NCBI RefSeq assembly: GCF_020080835.1
Contig: NC_058165.1
Coordinates: forward strand, 11,291,813 to 11,355,812
Origin: Cotesia glomerata
Lineage: Eukaryota > Arthropoda > Insecta > Hymenoptera > Braconidae
Direction: 5' to 3'
DNA: 64,000 nt
Under the pieces are notes generated by a model. The model saw only the letters and a list, made by a program, of their open reading frames with translations. It made no database searches and was not told the origin of the DNA. The position numbers were made by a program, and so were the translations under genes. Of the stretch, positions 1-10,100 are shown piece by piece (position 1 is the stretch's first letter; each line of letters starts with the position of its first letter).

Positions 1-785
1 AACTTTGGTTAGAAAAGCATTTTATTCAAACGCCGAGTTTAAATTAATTTCTTCATCTAATTATAATGATCTTTATTTTTTTAACTAACAATATATGAAA
101 AATTTATAAAATTAAATAATCGAAATTAATTGTATGCTTTATAATATTTCAATAATGGGTGTCAATAACTAGTTGATAATTTTTAAGTTGAATCTCATAT
201 TGACAGCTAGTAGACAGCGTTATATGACGCTTTTTTTTACTTTGACCTAAAAAATTTACTTTACGAGTTTGAACTTTTCTGATTTAATGAATTATTTTTA
301 AATTAATTTTTATATTTTTAATAGTAATTAATCACTTTTATGGAAATTATTATTAATAAACTTTAATAGTATTGATTACTTAATAATGAGTTTCGATAAA
401 TAAAAATAAGCAGATAATTTGACACATGCACAGTATAGGTGTCATTAATTGGGGCTTAGATATGTCAATAATTATTAGATCAATCAGTTTTTTAATCTGT
501 CAATAATTGGTGTATCCGGATAATCTATTTAATTATTTAAAATTAATTAGTAAATATCACTGATTATCATTTTAAAAAAATAAATTGATTAGTAAAAACA
601 TTACTTAAGACATTACCACAAATAAAATTCAATGATATTAACATTTTATTGTTTAAAAAATGGAATCATAACTTTGTGTCTTATAGTGTCAATAATTGGG
701 GCTTTTACCTTATTATTTATTACAGTTTACTTTTTTCCGTGTTAAAAAAAAATGAGTACTGTTTATTTGTGGTATTGAAATTACT
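1..785. other. AT-rich sequence with a scattered GTGTCAATAATTGGGG-like motif
   Basis: No coding signal is visible. A short motif close to GTGTCAATAATTGGGG recurs in the same orientation near 168, 438, 466, 498 and 688. The spacing is irregular, so this is a dispersed motif and not a clean tandem array. Its function is unknown. Confidence 0.35.
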
Positions 786-1310
786 ATGTAACAGGGTAAA
801 ATTACCCTGAATCGATAAGTCGCCAGAGATCGATAACTGTTCGACGCAGCACTGGCGCGTCTCGATCTTCGGGCCTAAAGAGAGAGTAGGAGGGGGTAGT
901 TTGGGGGTTATTATGTAGGTGAGTCATGCGTTGTAACAAGGAGAATAGTCTAGTCGAGTTGATTTCTTGCGAAAAATATTTCCAAGTCTCCTAAAAATAT
1001 GGTTGATGGCTTCAACGATCCGGAATGGTGTCTAGAAAAAGGAGTTTTTGAGAAAAAGAAAATTACAATTGTTATTAAGAAAAAACCGTTAAAAAAATTA
1101 GCCGTCCAGCTTTTTGGCAAAATCTCAAAAAGTATAAGTGATAGCTCAAATATTAAAAAAGATTTTGAGAGCAGAAAATTTTAGTTAAAAAGTTCTCGAC
1201 TCCCGAAATTGTAGCTCCAATGTTTATAATTTTAATTAAGCGTTGAAAATCGGCTCTTGCGCGGCAGTTTTGGCATGCGCGCGCCGTCACTCTAGTGAGC
1301 GTAGTTTTTT
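786..1310 (+). other. GC-richer island with a 61-codon ORF of unknown meaning
   Basis: This stretch is clearly richer in G and C than its surroundings. It holds an ATG at 999 that opens 61 codons ending at 1184. The predicted peptide is lysine-rich in its middle and resembles no family I know. GC-rich sequence continues past the stop (about 1250-1310). It could be a promoter plus first exon or a remnant of a mobile element. I see no good splice donor or second exon, so I do not call a gene. Confidence 0.25.
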
Positions 1311-1762
1311 AATAATTTTTATATGCAATTAAATATTAATTAAAAAATTTAAAAAAATTCTGGTGTCATTTAGACACTTCAAAAAATATGATTCCGCGGT
1401 AATAAAAGTTGTATCACCATTTTTCAAAAAGTTATTCAATTGTTAATTAACATTTTTCTTACGGGTTTGTGTTATTATAAAAGGCGGTATAAAAGTTTAA
1501 ATAATTAATCTATAAATTTTTTGTTTCTTGGAGCCCTTTTTATGAACTTACTCAACAAGATGGCATTATAAAAGTTTATAAAATATTATTGTTTCATTAA
1601 TTATTAATTTTTGAAGTAACAAAAAAATTAAAAATTAAAATAACGTATGTTAAATAATTTTTTTTTTTAATTTTAAGTTATTACTGATTTTATATTCTTG
1701 TTAGGCATCAAATGATTACTTTAAAAATTTTTTTATACCATTTGTTTATAAATTTTTTATAA

Positions 1763-3648
1763 GCAAATGAATTAATTAAATATTTTTGAAAAATTCTTTT
1801 TCACCACATTGTTAGCGTAAGAAAATTATGATTAAAAAAAAAAAAATTTTCTTAAAAACAATATCTTATTGTTTATAATCGTTTTTTTCATATTTTGATT
1901 GTTTAAATAAATGATTAAAGAATCATTTTTTTTTAAATCATAATTTTCATTTCTAAAAATAATGGCGAAAGAAAATTTTTTTTTGTCAACAATTTATTAA
2001 TTTATTTATTTAACAATTTATTATAAACAATTTTTTTTTATTTTAATTTTTTTCTAGAAGATAAAAAAATTACAAAAACAGCAACCTACAACAATATGGC
2101 AAAAAAAATTTTTTTCGATTTCTTAAAAAACATTTGGATTTTGAAACACGACAAAGTCCAAGCACTGACTCGATTTGTCAACAAACAAATTGCTGTAACT
2201 TTGCAACTATTGCAGATACAGCTTTCGACTTTTAAGTCGTTTTTATAGAGTATGAGTTAACCTTTCTTATAAATTTTAAACTTGACGTTTATCTCTTTTA
2301 GTTCTCTAACTACATGCATTTATTTATAAAAATTTGCATTTTGTACTTCTTACAATGCTTATATCTCATAAACTAATAATTTTATATTGTATAATGTATA
2401 ATGTATAACAAATATGCTTCAGGACTTTTTTGTTACCTGATTATTAAACTATTCAAATATATTTTTTTTATATTTTTAACTTTATTTGTTTATGAGATTT
2501 TAAAATTTTTTTTTAAATCCACTCTTATAATTTAGATAAAAAATATGAAAATATATCATGTAAGCAAACTATTCGTAACGTGATTGGTCGAATATATCAT
2601 AAGCATGAAAATATATGCAAACTCTAAAGTTGAATTCTAGTTAGTTTATAATTTCACTTTCATTGATAAGAGTTTCTCATTACATAGTAACTGAAACTAC
2701 AAGTTTTTACTATTTATTATATTGTTAAAGTCAATCTCATAATTTTATCTATTATTATTTATATTGAAGAGTACGAGATGATTATTGGTTTGAAATTATT
2801 AACTATTTTATGTTTTTCGGAGTAATTTCTGTCTCATGCTCGATAGCTGTCTACACTCAAGTGAAATTATAAACTAATTTTAAAAAAAATTTTAAAATCG
2901 CATAAACAAATAAAGTTAAAAATATAAAAAAAATATATTTAAATAGTTTAATAATCAGGTAACAAAAAAGTCTTGAAGCATATTTCTTATAGCATTATTA
3001 GTTTATGAGATATAAGCATTGTAAGAAATACAAAATGCAAATTTTTATAAATAAATGCGTGTAGTTAGAGAACTAAAAGAGATAAACGTCAGGTTTAAAA
3101 TTTATAAGAAAGGTTAACTAATACAGTATGAGTTTTTGTAGAGTATGAGTCATACTCTACAAAAACGACTCGGAGGTCGAAAGCTGTATCTGCAATAGTT
3201 GCAAAGTTACAGCAATTTGTTTGTTGACAAATCGAGTCAGTGCTTGGACTTTGTCGTGCTTCAAAATCCAAATGTTTTTTAAAAAATCGAAAAAAATTTT
3301 TTTTGCCATATTGTTGTAGGTTGCTGTTTTTGTAATTTTTTTATCTTCTAGAAAAAAATTAAAATAAAAAAAAAATTGTTTATAATAAATTGTTAAATAA
3401 ATAAATTAATAAATTGTTGACAAAAAAAAATTTTCTTTCGCCATTATTTTTAGAAATGAAAATTATGATATAAAAAAAAAATGATTTCTTAATCATTTAT
3501 TTAAACAATCAAAATATGAAAAAAACGATTATAAACAATAAGATATTGTTTTTAAGAAAAATTTTTTTTCTTTAAATCATAATTTTCTTACGCTAACAAT
3601 GTGGTGAAAAATAATTTTTCAAAAATATTTATTTAATTCATTTGTTGC
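1763..3648. repeat. Long foldback inverted repeat, about 0.75 kb arms
   Basis: The left arm (about 1763-2518) and right arm (about 2880-3648) are near-perfect reverse complements around a spacer of about 360 bp. Matching landmarks include CACATTGTTAGCGTAAG at 1804 against its complement near 3585, and the block reading CAAGCACTGACTCGATTTG near 2158 against its complement near 3225. The right arm has an extra small palindrome near 3124-3170 that the left arm lacks. The outer edge of the right arm lies inside the last codons of the Helitron fragment on the minus strand. I see no obvious terminal motif or target duplication, so it could be a foldback transposon or an inverted duplication. Transcribed, it would form a long hairpin RNA. 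Confidence 0.85.
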
Positions 3649-4526
3649 AATGAATTGTGCATGTGGGATTTGAATATTTTCAACAATTCATTATGCTCAT
3701 TCAATAGAGCATCCAGCTCGCTGACGATGCGTCTAGCAAAGAATGAATCAAGGTTATTGTAGCCACAACGTGCATCCACCCGATTGGCTAGTGCGCTTCC
3801 GGAGTCCTCGCCGCCCATAAAGTAGATTTGTAAAAATTTATGTGGTTCGTTTGGCATTGGCAGCAATGAGCCTATTTTATGATAAACTTGGCCTCTGATT
3901 TTAAATGTAGAATTGTATTGTTGACCATTTGCATTAGTATTTTGAACTATTTCTGTTGCTCCGAACGATGTCATTTGAAAGCATGAGTTGAATGTTCGAA
4001 TGGACTTCAGGAACACGTTAGAATCTGGATCTGTGCCGATAAGCAAACCGTTCAATGGTTCTGGTGGTGTTTCAATTACAGATAGTTGTACCTTCCCTGA
4101 CGCGCAACACATCCCGGCTGGTTCATTTTTGAATTTCAAAGCATGACAATACGGGCATTCTTTGTCCATAGCACCAATTACTACTTTTGAATGAGCATAA
4201 TATTCAATATCGGGCTCATACTGGAATGCTAGACGCAGAAATGATGTAGCTACAAATGCTCGATGTGCCTGTTGGCGTTGTTGGTCATTCGCTCTGCGTC
4301 TATTGACAGTAAAACGGTGTGATTGTCGTTGTTCTAATCTCATGACTTCATTGCGTTCAGCTCGTGTATCGTCTGATTGTTCTTGACGCAATTGCGCCAT
4401 TCTCACACGCGCTCCAGTATTTTCTTCCTGAACTTGTTCTTCAGTTCTTTGGGCTCTTCTATTTCGAATGCTTCTAGATTTATTTGTATCACGGCTCAAA
4501 TTGGCCCCTTTGCGTTTTATTGGCAT
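3633..4526 (-). pseudogene. Helitron Rep/helicase-like protein, N-terminal fragment
   Basis: This 297-codon ORF starts at an ATG at 4526. Residues 1-90 are basic and Arg/Gln-rich. Next comes a CPYCxALKF motif with a following Cys pair (about residues 123-142). Then comes a block with the order PPEPLNGLL, FLKSIRTFNSCFQMTSFGA and HKIGSLLP, which is the Helitron_like_N domain that precedes the Rep domain. Full Helitron proteins are about 1,400 residues or more and carry HUH-type Rep and Pif1-like helicase domains. Neither is present here: the frame stops at 3633, exactly inside the outer edge of the foldback repeat. The fragment is therefore truncated and cannot encode a working transposase. The family assignment comes from motif memory and is strong; the cause of the truncation is inferred. 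Confidence 0.8.
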
Positions 4527-4532
4527 TGTTCA

Positions 4533-4891
4533 CTGTACAATACAAAACACACATGAATAGAACTGATTGAATTATTTAATTATTATATTAATCATTTATT
4601 TAATCTTTGATTATATTAAATATACATGTAAAAATAAGATAGTTTCACGAAAGCGAAAAATTTTATGTTTCTTAATTATATCGAAAATACATATTGTTAG
4701 AAATAGTGAAAAAAAAAATTTCTGTTGAAGTTAGAGCTCTTGTAAGTAAACACAAAAAAAATTTCCCAATTGTAATAAAAATCTAACTTTCACCGAATTC
4801 GTTTTTCACCATTTCTAACAATATTTTCGTTATAAATAAGAAAGAATAATTTTTGATTTTATAATAAACGTAAAAAATAATTTATACTTAC
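4533..4891 (-). other. Predicted leader intron of the Helitron gene
   Basis: On the minus strand a strong donor, GTAAGT, lies at 4891-4886. A pyrimidine-rich acceptor ending TTGTACAG ends at 4533, only six bases before the ATG at 4526. This suggests a 359-bp intron in the 5' untranslated leader, with an upstream exon starting above 4892. It is a prediction from splice motifs only. Confidence 0.45.
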
Positions 4892-5579
4892 AACTCAATA
4901 GCCGTTGTTTGCGGGAACTCGTGACACGTGTTGAGTATTTTAGAGGTTATGTAAGTCACTCAATTAACTGATCGTGCGATTTACACTCAAAATTAATAAT
5001 TTTATTAGTTATTAATAATTAATTATATTCAATAATATTAGTTATTAATAAATAAATAATAAAGTTACTCGAGAATATATTTGATATGAGAGTTACACTG
5101 AGATAGTAAAAATGTTTAACTACTACGCTTGAAGCATAAACATTAATAATAGCCGAAAACTGTAGAGGTAACATCCCTACTCCGTGCTGTTTACAGGGTG
5201 AGAAGTGACACCGGTAGACACATGGAGGGGATAACTTACCAAGAGATAATAATTGATGTTATCGAGCGGGATAGAAAATGATAAAATTATGAAAATGACT
5301 ATTAAAAAGCAAGGTTTGGTGATAAAAAAGTGCAAATTTAGAGTTGTATGTATTTTTTGATGCCACATAATAAAAAAATTAAAAAAAAAAAATTTTATCA
5401 AAAAAATAAAAAAAAAATTTTTGGGGTGAATACCCCTTATCACTTAGAGGTTAGAAAAATAGATAGTAGCCGATTCTCAGGCTTACTGAATATGCATAAA
5501 AAATTTCATGAGAATCGGTCCAACCGTTTCAGAGGAGTATGGGAACGAACATTGTGACACGAGAATTTTATATATTAGA
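4892..5579. other. AT-rich spacer without recognisable gene
   Basis: It may include the first exon of the Helitron transcript just above 4892. The rest is AT-rich. The short ORFs on both strands near 5177-5557 overlap each other and look like chance. The sequence near 5500-5570 (AATCGGTCCAACCGTTTCAG and GTGACACGAGAATTTTATAT) is of a kind common in insect transposon flanks. Confidence 0.3.
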
Positions 5580-7326
5580 TAAAGGGGAGGGGGGGCAAAA
5601 TGGGGTACTTAAGAAACCGTTATGATTTTAAGGACTTAAATATGCTGATTTTTCTCGTTTTCAGTCGTAATTGAAGGAAAATAATCAAATTTCAAGTTGC
5701 CGTAGAAAAAAAATTTTTTTTTTTGCGGACAAAATGGGGTACCCCCTGAAAAAGTGAAAAAAAAATTTCATTATCCGAAATCACCCAAAAAAGAAACATT
5801 GTTATAGTTGACGCAATATACTCCTAACAAAAATTGAGGTAGCAAAAAAAATTTTTTAATTTTGTAGTAATTTTTGACGGGTTTCGCTTGAGTAAAAATA
5901 ATATCAAGATAAAAAAAAAGAGTTCCCTTGAGAAGATTATAATTTTTGGATCTCCCGGTGAAAAATTTTTTAGACATAGTTCTCACGCAATTCCAAGCAA
6001 TAGCACGAAAAAAAACATTCTTAATTTTTTTGCACTCTCTTTCTTGGTTTAGGGATTCAGGAAAAATTTTTTAAGTTGAATGATCATGTAGGCCTGAAGA
6101 TCTTACTTTTTAAATTAAATATCTCACAAGCCCACCAAATGATTTTGAAGAAATTAGCGGCCTCTGACATAGTTTTCTGAGCATTGATAGTTAAATTATG
6201 ACATCAAAAATTATCCGAGAATAAATTTCGAAGTTATTTGAAAAAGACATTCTTTTAGAATGGTTAGTTTACACAGAAAAAAGGTTCACTCGAGCCAAGA
6301 AAATATTTTTCTTCCTAATTATTTCCTTGAGCAAAAAAAAAAATTTCTTTTTGACACAAGAAATTTCACTTATTCCAACAAAATTAACTCTCTTGTTTTA
6401 AGAAATATGTATCTTGATCCAAGAAAATTTATTTAAGTCAAGAAAATCTTCTTGTTTTGAGAAAATTCAGCCTCTTGCTCCAAAAAATTAAATATAAAGA
6501 TAGAAGTAAATTTTCATTAATATTGCTTAACATATTAAATTGGAAGATCAAATAATGTTGAATCATTTTTTTTCATTCAATATGTATAATTGCACGCTAA
6601 AATAATATAAAATGGGTATCAAATATTCAAGAGGAAAATTTTCTCAAGGTGAGAAAATTTTTTTCTCAGCTGAAGTAGGTGACACTGCTTCCCTAAAGTA
6701 TCTAAAAATCTTGATCAAATGTAAAAATTTATTGCATCAAGTATTTATGATAATTTGACTTAAGAAAAAATTACTTCCACCAAGAATAGAATTTCAAGAA
6801 AAATTTTTATTTCGGGCAACACAACTTCAACACAAAAACAACACAAAATTTTCTTGAGCCAAGAATTTTGTTCTCCAGTCAAGAAATTTTTCTTTCTGTG
6901 TAAGATTTTTCTTCGACACATTAGAGGTTTACACTCACATACACACACGCCGACAGATATCCTCGTAGGAATATTAAGAACTAGTTCCTAGGACCTTAAA
7001 AATGTGAAGATCAGATTAGAACTTGATTTTCGAAAACTGGCATGGAACCAATGACTCCCCGATTTTTTTTTTTTAATTATTCATTTGTAAAGCGAGAATT
7101 TAAAAATTTAGAAAAAGTAATCGTAGATGTGAAAAAAAATTTATTACGATGCACAATGACGATAAAAATGACTGTAAGAAAAGTTAGAAAAAAAAAATTT
7201 TTTTTTTTTTTAAATTGTAGGAAATGACGTTAAAATATATTTGAGGAAGCTGAAAGAGCTTTTTGGAAAAAAAAAATTTTCTTACGAAATTTTGGAGGTA
7301 CCCCATTTTGCCCCCCCCCTCCCCTA
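5580..7326. mobile_element. Non-coding DNA element with GGGGAGGGGGGGCAAAATGG inverted ends
   Basis: The left end (about 5583-5608) reads AGGGGAGGGGGGGCAAAATG followed by GGGTAC. The right end (7299-7325) is its reverse complement, with two extra G residues in the run. A shorter relative of the same motif lies inside, near 5732-5755. No transposase frame is present. The target duplication is unclear, perhaps a TAG or TTAG remnant. A second inverted-repeat element is nested at 6270-6902. The superfamily cannot be assigned. Confidence 0.6.
6270..6902. mobile_element. MITE-like element, TACACAGAAA ends, CTTGAGCCAAGAA motifs
   Basis: The ends are inverted (TACACAGAAAAAAGG at 6270; CTTTCTGTGTA ending at 6902). 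Many short variants of a CTTGA-CAAGAA motif occur in both orientations inside. It is non-coding and sits within the larger G-run element. A similarly built element, with CTGATAGAAA ends and CAAGAAA motifs, lies at 46015-46402. Confidence 0.6.
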
Positions 7327-7680
7327 TTAGGGTGTGCCAAAATGTAACTCCCGTGGAGAATCTTTTAAAATTGGAATTTTGAGTTCCGCTTTTAAAAGGG
7401 GCTGTGTTTGGGCATTCCCTGAGATATTTTGGGGTGAGACAAAGTATTAGATTTTCATAGAGTTTTTTAACAGAAGCTTAGTTTAGGCATTTCCGGTGAA
7501 AATTCAAAATTTCGCCGGAAGTACCCAATTAAATCTCCTGTTAAAAATCCTCTAAATAATCAAATGAATCCTCTCACTCCGAAATATCTCAGGAAATGCC
7601 CAAACACAGCTGCTGTTAAAAGTGCAACTTAAAATTCCAATTTTAAAAAGTTCTCCACGGAAGTTACATTTTGGCACACC

Positions 7681-7684
<4 letters not shown>
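7327..7684. mobile_element. Palindromic Tc1/mariner-type MITE, 358 bp
   Basis: The ends TTAGGGTGTGCCAAAATG (7327) and its complement, ending CACCCTAA (7684), are flanked by TA on both sides, as expected for Tc1/mariner target duplication. Pairing between the arms continues inwards almost to the centre (for example TGTTTGGGCATTCCCTGAGA near 7408 against its complement near 7590). It is non-coding. Confidence 0.8.

Positions 7685-7743
<59 letters not shown>
7685..7743. repeat. (TA)n microsatellite
   Basis: About 29 uninterrupted TA units directly follow the MITE. A short ORF of repeated Ile-Tyr here is an artefact of the repeat. Confidence 0.95.
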
Positions 7744-7746
<3 letters not shown>

Positions 7747-8879
7747 GACATGGGAAAAATTTTATAAAATTTGAAATTACGAGTTTTAAAATTATTAGGT
7801 TGGCTAAGCTGAGGAAAAGCAGAGATTCGACGCGCCTGTGTCGCCCCAAGCAGCCTCCCGATCAGAATGACAAGCTCGAGGTAAAATTAGTAAAAGTAAA
7901 AGCGCCGAATTGGAAAAGTATGCATGAATGAGTGTGAATATTGTAAAGAGTATGATAGAGTGAGACCAAAATAAGTTAGAGCGATCAGACGAACCCGAAA
8001 ATTTCACGGAACCATCAACGACCAGCGTGACATCTGGAGGAGGACCACGGCAAGAGCGAAGCAAAATTTGAAACCGACGAATGACGACGGCGTTTGAGCA
8101 ACTTGAAGTCGAGCGAGGCACCATCTGGATGCCGTAAGCCGAACCGAGTGGCATATCGACCAATCATCGATCGCAACGGAATACTGGACGCATCCCGTAA
8201 TATAACGGCCGGCTAGAAGAAGCTTGTGAGCTGATTGGATGCGAGTTTTTGGAACGAACCGAAAAGAAAAAGAGCATGTGTTGCCGAGGAGGCAGCCATA
8301 TTTACAATCAATTATGATCTGGACGCTGTGACTGTGGCATCGTGCAGTTCTCTTTTTGATTATTTTTTGCTGTTTATTTTTTTTTTTTAAATTTGTCGCT
8401 GACGTGAGTACAATTGTGTACATTATTGTGCAATATTTCGCCGAGTTGTTTTGGACACTACGACCCCGGACACGCCATCGCCGAGACATCGACGCTCTTC
8501 CGTCAGTTTTGCCGCCAACTTCGCCTACTTAGCCAGCATCGCCCGAGATGTCTACGGTAGCTGCAGGGTAAATCTGGTCGCTGTCTTTATTAGCCCCAGG
8601 GTGTCATCACCGCGAATTTCGTCGTGTTAAAATAATTTGTTTATAATTCGAGTTGCACGGAATTAGATAAATTCCGTGCGGTATTTTTGAAGCTTAGTGA
8701 CGACACTCTGCGGCACGGTACCATTGAGTCGCGTGTTTGTGTGTGTGGAATTTTTGGTCGGGATTATAAGTACTGTTTACCTACCTCGAGCTTCAAATAC
8801 CCGACAAAGCGGCTTAGTGAATTGCTTTGTAAAATAAGTTGACTAATTCGAATACTTCGCATAATTTGATTTTTCTTGT
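7744..8879. repeat. Possible LTR-retrotransposon remnant starting TGTGAC
   Basis: The segment starts TGTGACATGG immediately after a TA microsatellite, the same context as the LTR-like segment at 31821. It is richer in GC than its flanks and contains no long coding frame. The antisense ORFs here read through non-coding sequence and resemble no protein. It includes the left copy of a 0.4 kb direct repeat (7989-8396). I could not find a matching second end. Confidence 0.35.
7989..8396 (+). repeat. 0.4 kb direct repeat, left copy
   Basis: This copy starts ACGAACCCGAAAATTTCACG and ends TTTTTTAAATTTGT. It is almost identical to 9150-9555, with only a handful of substitutions and a 1-2 base length change in a T run. 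It is non-coding, and its origin is unknown. Confidence 0.9.
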
Positions 8880-9149
8880 CATTGTTGAGCAATTTGGCGA
8901 TTTGAATTATTTTTGGATAATTTTGAGATCTTTGTTAGGTTTTTGCGATTGAATTTATTATATTCTCTAGAAATTTGTGTATTAAAAATTTTGCGATTGA
9001 AATTATTGATTGAATTTTGCGATTGGAAATTATTATTTTTTTTAACAAAAAAAAAAAAAAACTTCTGAAATAAATCTTGCGGTTGCGATTTTTGATAAAG
9101 TTTTGCGATTGAGATTTTGTTATTAAATTTGGCGATTGAAATTCTTGAT
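8880..9149 (+). repeat. Degenerate repeats of TTTTGCGATTGAAATTATTG
   Basis: A unit close to TTTTGCGATTGAAATT recurs at least six times with variable spacing. A similar sequence occurs in the opposite orientation at about 9934-10100, so the two tracts form a loose inverted pair around the right copy of the direct repeat. Confidence 0.6.
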
Positions 9150-9555
9150 ACGAACCCGAAAATTTCACGGAGCCATCAACGACTAGCGTGACGTCTGGAG
9201 GAGGACCACGGCGAGAGCGAAGCAAAATTTGAAACCGACGAATGACGACGGCGTTTGAGCAACTTGAAGTCGAGCGAGGCACCATCTGGATGCCGTAAGC
9301 CAAACCGAGTGGCATATCGACCAATCATCGATCGCAACGGAATACTGGACGCATCCCGTAATAAAGGGGCGGCTAGAAGAAGCTTGTGAGCTGATTGGAT
9401 GCGAGTTTTTGGAACGAACCGAAAAGAAAAAGAGCATGTGTTGCCGAGGAGGCAGCCATATTTACAATCAATTCTGATCTGGACGCTGTGACTGTGGCAT
9501 CGTGCAGTTCTCTTTTTGATTATTTTTTGCTGTTTATTTTTTTTTTTAAATTTGT
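9150..9555 (+). repeat. 0.4 kb direct repeat, right copy
   Basis: This is the second copy of the block at 7989-8396. The two diverge abruptly right after AAATTTGT: here the next bases are GATGCCTTTTCCGG, there CGCTGACGTGAG. That marks a sharp boundary, such as an insertion point or the edge of a duplicated unit. Confidence 0.9.
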
Positions 9556-10100
9556 GATGCCTTTTCCGGCACTGGCGTCGACAAGACCGGATCAGGTCAA
9601 CAAAAATTAATTGGCCTACCTGTTTCGTTTGGTTGGGTGCCAGGAACTCAATGTTCCACGGGTCGATATCGCTGTTGATCTTCGTTGGGCGGCGGGTCGG
9701 TGGTGAAGAGATTCAAAAATCGAATAACGGCAATCGACGGACCAAGAAATCGAAATTGGACGATGGGATCGGTTAATCAGAGCAACAACAATTAAACAAA
9801 ATAATTGAGGCGTGCACTTCTAATCCAGCAACGGTTTATTCAACAACAAATATATTCTGTCGGCAATGTCGCATTAATAACAAAAATTATTTTAACGCAA
9901 AAATAATTCTAACGCAAAACTAGTGCTAACGCAATGATTCAACATTTCAAAATAAAACAAATTACAAAAAAAAATATTCGAGTAACCAAAAAAAATTACA
10001 GTCTTTTCTTTCAAAAAAAAAAAAAAATATTAATTAATTCAACTCGCCAAATTTATTCAAAAATTAAAAAAGAAATAATTATTTCAATCGCAAAATTTTA
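9556..10100 (-). repeat. LINE 3' flank or LTR-like sequence
   Basis: Read on the minus strand, this follows the stop of the LINE at 10101. It contains GCGATTG repeats (about 9934-10100), then an AATAAA at about 9838-9833, and ends CATCACA at about 9555. It may be the 3' untranslated tail of the LINE or a fragment of an LTR. No coding sequence is visible. Confidence 0.35.

Noticed and set aside
8004..9437. Minus-strand ORFs of 84-161 codons in the 0.4 kb direct repeats
   Set aside because: They resemble no protein, run in several overlapping frames and exist because the repeat is GC-richer than its surroundings.
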